Origin: JACJWR01 sp044326505
GTDB taxonomy: Bacteria > Actinomycetota > Actinomycetes > S36-B12 > UBA10799
Assembly: GCA_044326505.1 (NCBI GenBank)
Contig: JBIRBF010000179.1
Location: forward strand, 1 to 5,666
Direction: 5' to 3'
Length of the DNA: 5,666 bases
The notes beneath the pieces were generated by a model, which had not been told where the DNA came from, made no database searches, and saw nothing but the letters and a program-made list of their open reading frames with translations. Below are positions 1 through 5,163 of the stretch, in pieces (within the stretch, counting starts at the first letter, position 1; the number at the start of each line of letters is the position of its first letter). The position numbers were made by a program, and so were the translations under genes.

Positions 1-1
1 C

Positions 2-712
2 GGGGTCAACGCCGGATCGTTGGACAAGCGACTGCTCGCCAAGTACGGCAAGGCCACGCCCGAGGCACTGGTGGAATCGGCTCTGTGGGAGGCGTCGCTC
101 TTCGAGGAGCACGGCTTCCAGGACATCAAGATCTCGGTGAAGCACCACGACCCGGTTGTGATGATCAAGGCCTACCATCTCTTGTCCCAGCGCTGCGACT
201 ACCCGCTGCACCTCGGCGTGACCGAAGCTGGCCCGACCTTCCAGGGGACCATCAAGTCGGCGGTGGCGTTCGGGGCGCTGCTCAGCCAGGGCATCGGCGA
301 CACCATCCGGGTGTCGCTCTCGGCGCCGCCCATCGAGGAGGTCCGCGTCGGTCTGCAGATCCTGGAGTCCCTGAACCTCAAAGAGCGCGGGCTGGAGATC
401 GTGTCCTGCCCCTCGTGCGGCCGCGCCCAGGTGGACGTCTACACCCTGGCCGAGCAGGTCACGGCCGGGCTGGAGGGCCTGGAAGTGCCGCTGCGGGTAG
501 CTGTCATGGGCTGCGTGGTGAACGGTCCGGGCGAGGCCCGCGATGCCGACCTGGGCGTGGCCTCGGGCAACGGCAAGGGCCAGATCTTCGTCAAGGGTGA
601 GGTCATCAAGACCGTGCCGGAGGCGCAGATCGTTGAGACCCTCATCGAAGAGGCGATGCGGCTGGCCGAGGACATGGAGCCAGTCGGCGGGCCCGAGGTC
701 ACCGTCGGCTGA
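2..712 (+). CDS. ispG: 4-hydroxy-3-methylbut-2-enyl diphosphate synthase (IspG/GcpE), C-terminal part, 5' end outside window
   Basis: IspG is a cytoplasmic [4Fe-4S] enzyme of the MEP pathway that reductively converts 2-C-methyl-erythritol-2,4-cyclodiphosphate to HMBPP. The reading frame is open from base 2, beginning GVNAGSLDKRLL, and ends at TGA 710-712, so about 236 C-terminal residues of a usual ~380-390 are present. The TTG at 20 is internal to the motif GVNAGSLDK and is not a start. The cluster ligands are visible: Cys codons at 407-409 and 416-418 (CPSCGR), Cys at 512-514 (MGCVVNGPGEA) and Glu at 533-535. Their spacing (3, 32, 7) matches Cys270, Cys273, Cys305 and Glu312 of E. coli IspG. 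The gene looks intact to its end. It converges on the 344-aa gene with only 18 bp between the stop codons. Upstream, dxr and a site-2 protease gene would be expected from actinobacterial synteny, but they lie outside the window. Confidence 0.97.
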   Translation, partial: GVNAGSLDKRLLAKYGKATPEALVESALWEASLFEEHGFQDIKISVKHHDPVVMIKAYHLLSQRCDYPLHLGVTEAGPTFQGTIKSAVAFGALLSQGIGDTIRVSLSAPPIEEVRVGLQILESLNLKERGLEIVSCPSCGRAQVDVYTLAEQVTAGLEGLEVPLRVAVMGCVVNGPGEARDADLGVASGNGKGQIFVKGEVIKTVPEAQIVETLIEEAMRLAEDMEPVGGPEVTVG

Positions 713-730
713 CGCGTCCCGGACCCGCGG

Positions 731-1765
731 CTACCAGCGCTCGGACACCCGATTGGTGTGCGGGCGCACCACGGTCACCCGGTCGATCGGGATGCTTCCG
801 GTGTCGAACGCCTCGTCGCCCTGCTCGGCGCTGATCGTGGCCACCGACTTGAGAGCGGCCAGCGCCTCAGAGCCCGGCAGTGCCTCGCCTGAGGCGTAGT
901 AGTCGAACCAGGGGATGTGCGCCCGGGCGTAGTCGGCCGCGGTCGGCGGCGGTGTGGGCGCGGCTTCGCCGGTGATCTGCGCCCACTGGGCGGAGTTGGC
1001 GAGGTGGACGAAACAGCGCGAGGGGTGGGCCAGGTCCCACACGTCGGCGTCGAAGGGGTCGGCGTAGATGTCCTGGTGCATGAGCCCGCCCAGGCCGAGG
1101 CCCATATCAGGCGCCGCCGACATGGCGATGGCGGCGTCGGGGCTGCCGTCGTAGGCGAGGGAGAACTCGGTCGGGTCGGGGAGGCGCCACTTTTCGTAGG
1201 CGTCGGCCTTCATGGGATAGGCCAGCAGTTGCAGTCCGCCGTGCTCGGCGCGCCCGGTCACCTGCTCCTCGGCGCTGTGGCCGCCGCCCAACGGCATCGC
1301 CACGAACTGCCGGATCTTCCCCGAACCCACGTTGAAGCCGTCGAGCCAGGGCTGTTCGGGAATCGTGACGTAGTCCTGGACCGGCTCGTCGGCGTCGGGG
1401 CGGCGGATGTGTGAGGGCGACTCGCCCCGGTGCAGGTCGGTGTCCCAACTGTCGCCGGTCACGGCATTGATCAGGCCCGCCGCTATCTTGACGGCCCAGG
1501 GGTAGCTGCAGTTGAAGTTCAGCCACATGGCCTCGGCTTGGTACATCGGCATCATCACGCCGCCTCGTGCGTTCCAGCGAGCCGGCACCCGCGAGCCGAA
1601 GTCGTCGATGTGCCGCAGGCCGAAGCGGCCGAGCCCGGCCGGCAGCGGATAGGTTCGCCCATCGTCGGGGATGCGCAGGGTGCGCTGGAAGCTCATGGTG
1701 AATTCGGCCGCCCGGTGGACTTCGGGACTGCGGAACACCAAGGCATCGTCAAGCAGTTCGATCAT
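731..1765 (-). CDS. Conserved protein of unknown function, 344 aa
   Basis: I do not recognise a biochemical function. The protein is soluble-looking: no signal peptide, no convincing membrane helix, no HExxH or Walker motif. Its composition is rich in Trp, Tyr, Pro and Gly. Likely conserved cores are SFQRTLRIPDDGRTYPLP (residues 25-42), the segment around MYQAEAMWLNF (74-84) with KIAAGLINAVTGDSW (93-107), and PEQPWLDGFNVGSGKIRQF (136-154) followed by VAMPLGGGHSAEEQVTG (155-171) and GGLQLLAYPMK (176-186). From memory, this pattern recurs in uncharacterised actinobacterial proteins whose occasional 'integral membrane protein' label is not supported by this sequence. The C-terminal third carries a Pro-rich linker (TPPPTAADY, 271-279). 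The ATG start is supported by AAGGGGA six bases upstream (1772-1778 on the + strand). It lies 55 bp behind the XRE regulator on the same strand, so co-transcription is likely. The coding assignment is firm, the function unknown. Confidence 0.88.
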   Translation of the reverse strand: MIELLDDALVFRSPEVHRAAEFTMSFQRTLRIPDDGRTYPLPAGLGRFGLRHIDDFGSRVPARWNARGGVMMPMYQAEAMWLNFNCSYPWAVKIAAGLINAVTGDSWDTDLHRGESPSHIRRPDADEPVQDYVTIPEQPWLDGFNVGSGKIRQFVAMPLGGGHSAEEQVTGRAEHGGLQLLAYPMKADAYEKWRLPDPTEFSLAYDGSPDAAIAMSAAPDMGLGLGGLMHQDIYADPFDADVWDLAHPSRCFVHLANSAQWAQITGEAAPTPPPTAADYARAHIPWFDYYASGEALPGSEALAALKSVATISAEQGDEAFDTGSIPIDRVTVVRPHTNRVSERW

Positions 1766-1771
1766 GGTTCT

Positions 1772-1778
1772 TCCCCTT
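1772..1778 (-). promoter_or_regulatory. Ribosome binding site of the 344-aa gene
   Basis: Read on the - strand the bases are AAGGGGA, six bases before the ATG at 1765-1763. This fixes the start, and shows that the second gene of the unit has its own Shine-Dalgarno while the first gene has none. Confidence 0.6.
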
Positions 1779-1790
1779 CGCTCTGTACTG

Positions 1791-1860
1791 AACCCCCGTC
1801 GCGCAACTCGCGATCAGGCCTTACCAATCCCCGTCGCGCACCTCGCGCACGAGTCGTACC
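1791..1860. repeat. Degenerate 35-bp tandem duplication at the 3' end of the XRE gene
   Basis: Bases 1791-1825 and 1826-1860 align without gaps at 27 of 35 positions, and the first 22 bases of each unit differ at only two. Unit 1826-1860 contains the last codons of the XRE gene, encoding VRLVREVRDG and part of the following Asp-Trp. Unit 1791-1825, read on the - strand in a shifted frame, would encode VRPDRELRDGG, a recognisable copy of the same peptide. The stop codon (1821-1823) lies at the junction. The simplest reading is an old tandem duplication of the gene's end, now non-coding spacer in front of the 344-aa gene. Confidence 0.6.
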
Positions 1861-2174
1861 ACCGCTTGGTCGGGCAGGTCTCGCAGCGACCTGATCAACG
1901 CGCCGAACAGCTCCGGACGCTTGCGAATGACGTCCTGCAGGTCGCTCGAGACCTTGCCCGCCAGCGCCAGCAGCACGTCCGGATCCAGCTCGAGCACCTC
2001 CGCTAGGGCGTTGATCTTCGCCTCCGAAGGCGGAGGTGCCTCGCCCCGCTCGACCTTGCTCAGGAACGAGGGCTGCACCCCTATTCGGGCTGCGACCTGC
2101 CGTACCGAGTAGGTCGGATCCGCCGTCCGCAGTGCCTCGCGGCGACCCCGAACGACCTCCCCGAACGCCGTCAT
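1821..2174 (-). CDS. XRE-family helix-turn-helix transcriptional regulator, 117 aa
   Basis: A small DNA-binding protein of the Cro/CI (HTH_3) type, probably a repressor. The HTH spans about residues 22-44 (YSVRQVAARIGVQPSFLSKVERG), with IGVQPSFLSKVE as turn and recognition helix. It is followed by the typical PPPSEAKINALAEVLELDPD segment (47-66). The C-terminal part, LALAGKVSSDL (69-79) then RKRPELFGALIRSLRDLPD (84-102), is helical and ends in REVRDGDW. I recall this ending as conserved in related regulators, so the protein is probably complete. The ATG at 2174 has no Shine-Dalgarno, but a promoter ends almost on it, so a leaderless mRNA is likely. The gene is divergent from the GNAT gene and 55 bp ahead of the 344-aa gene, which it probably co-regulates with itself. 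In many genomes XRE proteins of this shape pair with ImmA/IrrE proteases; no such protease is here. Confidence 0.92.
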   Translation of the reverse strand: MTAFGEVVRGRREALRTADPTYSVRQVAARIGVQPSFLSKVERGEAPPPSEAKINALAEVLELDPDVLLALAGKVSSDLQDVIRKRPELFGALIRSLRDLPDQAVVRLVREVRDGDW

Positions 2175-2210
2175 ATGTGTAGTGTGTAGTACCTAGTACA
2201 CGCATGTCAA
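2174..2210 (-). promoter_or_regulatory. Promoter of the XRE / 344-aa unit, probably leaderless
   Basis: On the - strand a perfect TTGACA (-35; 2205-2210 on +) is followed after 16 bases by TACACA (2183-2188) as candidate -10. That places the start of transcription within about 0-3 bases of the ATG at 2174. No purine-rich ribosome site exists between promoter and ATG. A second TACACA at 2176-2181 is too far from the -35 box. The -10 match is only partial (T, A, A of TATAAT). Confidence 0.6.
2177..2201. promoter_or_regulatory. Candidate operator: imperfect palindrome with an extra half-site
   Basis: Bases 2184-2201 read GTGTAGTACCTAGTACAC, an 18-bp dyad of the form GTGTAnTAnnTAnTACAC: 14 of 18 bases are symmetric, with mismatches only at the central pair and one flanking pair. 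A third half-site, GTGTAG at 2177-2182, lies seven bases before GTGTAG at 2184-2189 as a tandem TGTGTAG repeat (2176-2189). The sites cover the spacer, the -10 and the edge of the start codon of the XRE gene, which is where an autorepressor would bind. Binding by this XRE protein is inferred from position. Confidence 0.55.
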
Positions 2211-2276
2211 GGGGCGGTGTCGGGCGCCGATCCGCACCCGGCGCAGCGCGGTCGGGTCTCACGCGCAGGTAGCGCG

Positions 2277-2282
2277 TAGATT
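2277..2282 (+). promoter_or_regulatory. -10 element of a leaderless promoter for the GNAT gene
   Basis: TAGATT fits the actinobacterial TAnnnT -10 consensus and lies exactly six bases before the GTG at 2289, so transcription would start on or next to the start codon. There is no Shine-Dalgarno immediately upstream of the GTG, and no clear -35 box, which is common in actinobacterial promoters. Distance to the divergent XRE start is 114 bp. Confidence 0.5.
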
Positions 2283-2288
2283 GCCGCC

Positions 2289-3107
2289 GTGGAGGTCAGG
2301 CGGCTGGTGGATGCCGACCAGGGGCGGGTGGATGCGCTGCTGTCGGCTGACCCGGTGGCGAACTGCTTCCTCGTGTCGCGCGTGGCGGCCCACGGGGTGA
2401 ACCGCTGCGGCGGGGACATGTGGGGGGCGTTCCGGCGCGGTCGGCTGCGGGGGCTGGTCTACCTCGGCGCCAACGTCGTTCCTGCCGGGGAGGTCGATGC
2501 GATGCCATCCCTGGCCGCACAGCTCGGCCGCGGGCCGCGCCGGGGCGAGGCGATTGTGGGGCCGTCGCGCGCCGTTGCCCCGCTCTGGGCGGGTCTGCGC
2601 GAGCACTGGGGGCCGCCTCGGGACGAGCGCCCCTGCCAGCCGCTCATGCTCGCCGACCAGGTGCCGCAGGTCTTGCCCGACCCAGGCGTGCGGTTGGCGT
2701 CGGCTGCGGACCTCGACGCACTGTTCGAGCCCAGCGTCGACATGTTCACCGAGGAGGTCGGGCGCTCGCCGCTGCTGAGTTCCAGCGAGTCGGCCTACCG
2801 TGCCCGGCTGGCCTGGCTCATCCGCGCCCGGCGTCTGTTCTGCCGGATAGAGGGAGCGCAGGTGGTCTTCAAGTCGGAGTTGGCTGTGGTGGGGCGTGCC
2901 GTGGGCCAGGTTCAGGGCGTGTGGGTGGCGCCCGAACTGCGGGGCCGGGGCATCTCGGCCGGCGCCATGGTCGCGACCACGGTGCTAGCGCGCGAGATCG
3001 TCGACAAGGTCTCCCTGTACGTCAACGACTTCAACACCCCAGCCCTGCGCGCCTACCGTCGGGCCGGCTTCCGGCAAGTCGGCGAGATGGCTTCGATCCA
3101 GTTCTGA
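2289..3107 (+). CDS. GNAT-family N-acetyltransferase with N-terminal DUF4081-like domain, 272 aa
   Basis: A probable acetyl-CoA-dependent acyltransferase; the substrate is unknown. The N-terminal half (about 1-125) matches the DUF4081 type, with DPVANCFLVSRV (21-32), a WGAFRRGRLRGLVYLGAN stretch (45-62) and AIVGPSRAV (88-96). The C-terminal GNAT fold (about 132-272) shows motif A, VQGVWVAPELRGRGIS (208-223), which binds the acetyl-CoA pyrophosphate, and motif B, LYVNDFNTPALRAYRRAGF (243-261). The R-x-x-G-x-G/A signature ends in Ser223 instead of Gly/Ala. The protein resembles the actinobacterial protein next to ispG, such as M. tuberculosis Rv2867c. GTG 2289 is chosen because the first codons (MEVRRL) begin the domain normally and a -10 box sits just upstream. 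proS follows 49 bp downstream, with its own promoter-like element. The fold is confident; acetylation of a protein or a small molecule cannot be told apart. Confidence 0.93.
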   Translation: MEVRRLVDADQGRVDALLSADPVANCFLVSRVAAHGVNRCGGDMWGAFRRGRLRGLVYLGANVVPAGEVDAMPSLAAQLGRGPRRGEAIVGPSRAVAPLWAGLREHWGPPRDERPCQPLMLADQVPQVLPDPGVRLASAADLDALFEPSVDMFTEEVGRSPLLSSSESAYRARLAWLIRARRLFCRIEGAQVVFKSELAVVGRAVGQVQGVWVAPELRGRGISAGAMVATTVLAREIVDKVSLYVNDFNTPALRAYRRAGFRQVGEMASIQF

Positions 3108-3118
3108 GGTCGCGCGAG

Positions 3119-3150
3119 TAGGCTGGCGCAGGCCAGTCCACCGGAAGGGG
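3119..3150 (+). promoter_or_regulatory. Candidate proS promoter -10 and ribosome binding site
   Basis: TAGGCT (3119-3124) fits TAnnnT and would start a transcript near 3131, giving a short leader of about 26 bases. No clear -35 is seen. GGAAGGGG (3143-3150) is a strong Shine-Dalgarno six bases before the GTG at 3157, and it selects that codon over the in-frame ATG at 3169. Read-through from the GNAT gene is also possible, since no terminator is visible between them. Confidence 0.45.
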
Positions 3151-3156
3151 TCCCCC

Positions 3157-4926
3157 GTGCTGTTGCGGATGTCGTCGCTGTTCCTGCGCACGCTGCGGGA
3201 GGACCCTGCGGACGCCGAGGTGCCCAGTCATCGGCTCCTCGTGCGAGCGGGCTACGTCCGACGCGTCGCGCCGGGCATCTTCAGCTGGCTCCCGCTCGGC
3301 GTGCGGGTGCTGCGCAACGTGGAAGGCGTCGTGCGCAGCAACATGGACGCGGCGGGCTTCCAGGAGGTCCACTTCCCGGCCCTGCTGCCGCGGGACCTGT
3401 ACCAGGCCACGGGCCGCTGGGACGAGTACGGCGACACTCTGTTCCGGCTCAAGGACCGGCGCGAGAACGACTACCTGCTCGGGCCCACCCACGAGGAGAT
3501 GTTCACGGACCTGGTCAAGGGGTCCTACTCGTCCTACAAGGACCTTCCGGTTTCGCTGTACCAGATCCAGACCAAGTACCGCGACGAGGCGCGTCCCCGT
3601 GCCGGGATCCTCCGGGGCCGCGAATTCGTGATGAAGGACTCCTACTCCTTCGACATCGCCGACGAGGGTTTGGCGATCTCCTACGAGCAGCACCGCCGGG
3701 CCTACATCTCGACGTTCGGTGAGCTCGCACTGGACTACGTCATAGTGTCCGCCCAGGCCGGTGCCATGGGCGGGTCGAAGAGCGAGGAGTTCCTGGCGCC
3801 CAGCGAGGTCGGCGAGGACGAGTTCGTCCGCTGCGCGTCGTGCGGGTACGCGGCGAACACGGAGGCGGTGGCCACTGTGGTGCCCGAGCCGATCGACTTC
3901 GCCGGCCTGCCCGCGGCCCATGTCGAGGACACGCCGGACACGCCGACGATCGAGTCGTTGGTCGAGATCTCCAACGCCCGTGCCGAGCTGCGTCGTGAGG
4001 ATCGCAGCTGGCACGGTGGAGACACGCTCAAGAACGTGGTGCTCATGCTGACCTACCCGGATGGCACCACCGAGCCGCTCGCGATCGGCCTGCCCGGCGA
4101 TCGCGAAGTGGACCTCAAACGGCTCGAGGCTGCAGTCCACCCGGCAGAGGTGCGTCCCTTCGAAGAGGCGGACTTCGCCCGCAATCCGGCGCTCGTGAAG
4201 GGCTACATCGGCCCGGGCGCGCTGGGCAAGGACTCGACCAGCGGGGTGCGATTCCTGCTTGACCCGCGCGTCGTGCCGGGTACGCGATGGATCACTGGCG
4301 CCAACGCCAAGGGCAATCACGTGTACGACCTGGTAGTCGGCCGCGACTTCGTCGGCGACGGAGTGATCGAGGCGGCCGAGGTGCGCGCGGGCGACACGTG
4401 CCCGCAGTGCGGCGGCGAGCTGTCGCTGGACCGCGGCATCGAGATCGGCCACATCTTCCAGCTCGGCCGCAAATACGCCGAGGCGCTGGACCTCACGGTG
4501 CTGGACGAGAACGGAAAAGCGCGCGTCGTGACGATGGGGTCCTACGGAATCGGCGTGTCGCGCGCCGTCGCCGCCATCGTGGAACAGCATCACGACGACC
4601 GGGGCATCGTCTGGCCGCGGTCGGTGGCGCCGGCGGACGTGCACGTCGTCGCGGCAGGGAAGGACGACGCGATCTTCGAGGCCGGCGAAGTGCTGGTCTC
4701 CGGGCTGGTCCAGGCGGGGTTGACCGTGTTGTACGACGATCGGCGAGGCCCTTCGGCGGGGGTCAAGTTCAACGACTCCGAACTCATCGGTGTGCCGACG
4801 ATCGTGGTCGTAGGACGCAAGCTCGGCGATGGCGTGATCGAGATCAAGGACCGGGTCACGGGGGAGCGCCGCGACGTCGAACTCGTGGGCGCGGTGGGGA
4901 ACATCGTCGCGATGGTGCGCGGCTGA
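3157..4926 (+). CDS. proS: Prolyl-tRNA synthetase (ProRS, bacterial type with editing insertion), 589 aa
   Basis: Cytoplasmic class II aminoacyl-tRNA synthetase that charges tRNA-Pro, using ATP and proline. Motif 1 region: RRVAPGIFSWLPLG (35-48). Motif 2: the stretch QIQTKYRDEARPRAG (136-150) and LRGREFVMKDSYSF (152-165). Motif 3: GSYGIGVSRAVAAI (461-474). Between motifs 2 and 3 (about 220-410) is the insertion domain that clears Ala-tRNA-Pro; Lys292 in TLKNVV is the likely counterpart of the E. coli editing Lys279. Two CxxC pairs flank it (Cys226/229 and Cys415/418). The C-terminal anticodon-binding domain includes LYDDRRGPSAGVKFNDSELI (525-544). Length fits the 570-590 aa family norm. GTG 3157 is preferred because of the adjacent Shine-Dalgarno and the typical actinobacterial start LLRMSxLFLRTLREDPADAE; ATG 3169 is the alternative. 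No damage is seen. Confidence 0.97.
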   Translation: MLLRMSSLFLRTLREDPADAEVPSHRLLVRAGYVRRVAPGIFSWLPLGVRVLRNVEGVVRSNMDAAGFQEVHFPALLPRDLYQATGRWDEYGDTLFRLKDRRENDYLLGPTHEEMFTDLVKGSYSSYKDLPVSLYQIQTKYRDEARPRAGILRGREFVMKDSYSFDIADEGLAISYEQHRRAYISTFGELALDYVIVSAQAGAMGGSKSEEFLAPSEVGEDEFVRCASCGYAANTEAVATVVPEPIDFAGLPAAHVEDTPDTPTIESLVEISNARAELRREDRSWHGGDTLKNVVLMLTYPDGTTEPLAIGLPGDREVDLKRLEAAVHPAEVRPFEEADFARNPALVKGYIGPGALGKDSTSGVRFLLDPRVVPGTRWITGANAKGNHVYDLVVGRDFVGDGVIEAAEVRAGDTCPQCGGELSLDRGIEIGHIFQLGRKYAEALDLTVLDENGKARVVTMGSYGIGVSRAVAAIVEQHHDDRGIVWPRSVAPADVHVVAAGKDDAIFEAGEVLVSGLVQAGLTVLYDDRRGPSAGVKFNDSELIGVPTIVVVGRKLGDGVIEIKDRVTGERRDVELVGAVGNIVAMVRG

Positions 4927-4991
4927 TCGGTCGTGCCGGCCGACGTCGGGGATCAGCGCGGAATTGGGTGTGACGCGCCGGGCGCAGCCGC

Positions 4992-5020
4992 TTCCATTCG
5001 AACAGATGTACGGGTAATCT
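4992..5020 (+). promoter_or_regulatory. recA distal promoter with LexA (SOS) box
   Basis: TCGAACAGATGTACGG (4998-5013) matches the Gram-positive/mycobacterial LexA operator. Against CGAACRNRYGTTCG, positions 4999-5012 differ at a single base (A for T in the second half-site). TAATCT (5015-5020) is a good TAnnnT -10 box starting two bases after the operator, so LexA would sit inside the promoter. The -35 (about TTCCAT, 4992-4997) is weak. Expected transcription start is near 5027, about 137 bases before the recA ATG. Confidence 0.75.
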
Positions 5021-5073
5021 CGCTTCTGTTCGGTTGCGCGAGCCATCCACAGATGCTCGCCGCGTCATGGATT

Positions 5074-5096
5074 GTGTCGGAGGCCCTGCCTAGCGT
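5074..5096 (+). promoter_or_regulatory. recA proximal promoter of the RecA/LexA-independent (PafBC, RecA-NDp) type
   Basis: TGTCGGAG (5075-5082), then exactly eight bases, then TAGCGT (5091-5096). This fits the damage-inducible motif described for mycobacteria (tTGTCRgtg-N8-TAnnnT), where it is activated by PafBC. Core TGTC, R and the spacing are all kept; the leading T and the T in 'gtg' differ. The expected start is near 5103, about 60 bases before the ATG. The order, LexA box distal and this motif proximal, is the same as in M. tuberculosis recA. Confidence 0.65.
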
Positions 5097-5150
5097 GCAG
5101 GCAGCACCTGACAATCCGGCAGCGCGGTCAATGCGCGGCCCAGGTCACGA

Positions 5151-5156
5151 GAGAGG
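5151..5156 (+). promoter_or_regulatory. recA ribosome binding site
   Basis: GAGAGG lies seven bases before the ATG at 5164, good Shine-Dalgarno spacing. It supports this start for recA. Confidence 0.65.
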
Positions 5157-5163
5157 CACACGC

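Noticed and set aside
731..2174. Reading the XRE / 344-aa pair as a classical toxin-antitoxin or XRE-ImmA/IrrE module
   Set aside because: The 344-aa protein has no HExxH and no recognisable toxin fold signature, and is long for a toxin. Only the regulator-first layout fits.
1762..2262. A 166-codon - strand frame overlapping the XRE gene, ending at the ATG of the 344-aa gene
   Set aside because: It shares the strand with the XRE gene in another frame and reads Gly/Arg-rich low-complexity sequence. The XRE frame has a clear HTH domain.
2420..3121. A 233-codon + strand frame inside the GNAT gene
   Set aside because: Arg/Ala/Gly-rich shadow of the acetyltransferase gene, with no motif and no ribosome site.
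3143..3160. GGGGTCCCC at the proS ribosome site as a possible translation-control hairpin
   Set aside because: A stem there would have at most three pairs with a usable loop. No T-box or other riboswitch features are present in the short leader.
4927..4985. Possible proS terminator: a 6-bp stem (4927-4932 with 4938-4943, one G-U pair), the palindrome CCGACGTCGG (4940-4949) and GCGCC/GGCGC (4975-4985)
   Set aside because: The stems are short, mutually competing and have no U tract. Such pairings are frequent by chance in this base composition.
3031..5046. A 671-codon open frame on the - strand covering proS
   Set aside because: It is the mirror frame of a G+C-rich gene with few A/T-containing stops. 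The translation is low-complexity (rich in Arg, His, Val, Asp) with no domain, while the + strand has every ProRS motif.
5085..5101. CCTGC...GCAGG inverted repeat around the proximal recA -10 box
   Set aside because: Only 5-bp arms with the -10 element as loop; better explained by the promoter motif itself.
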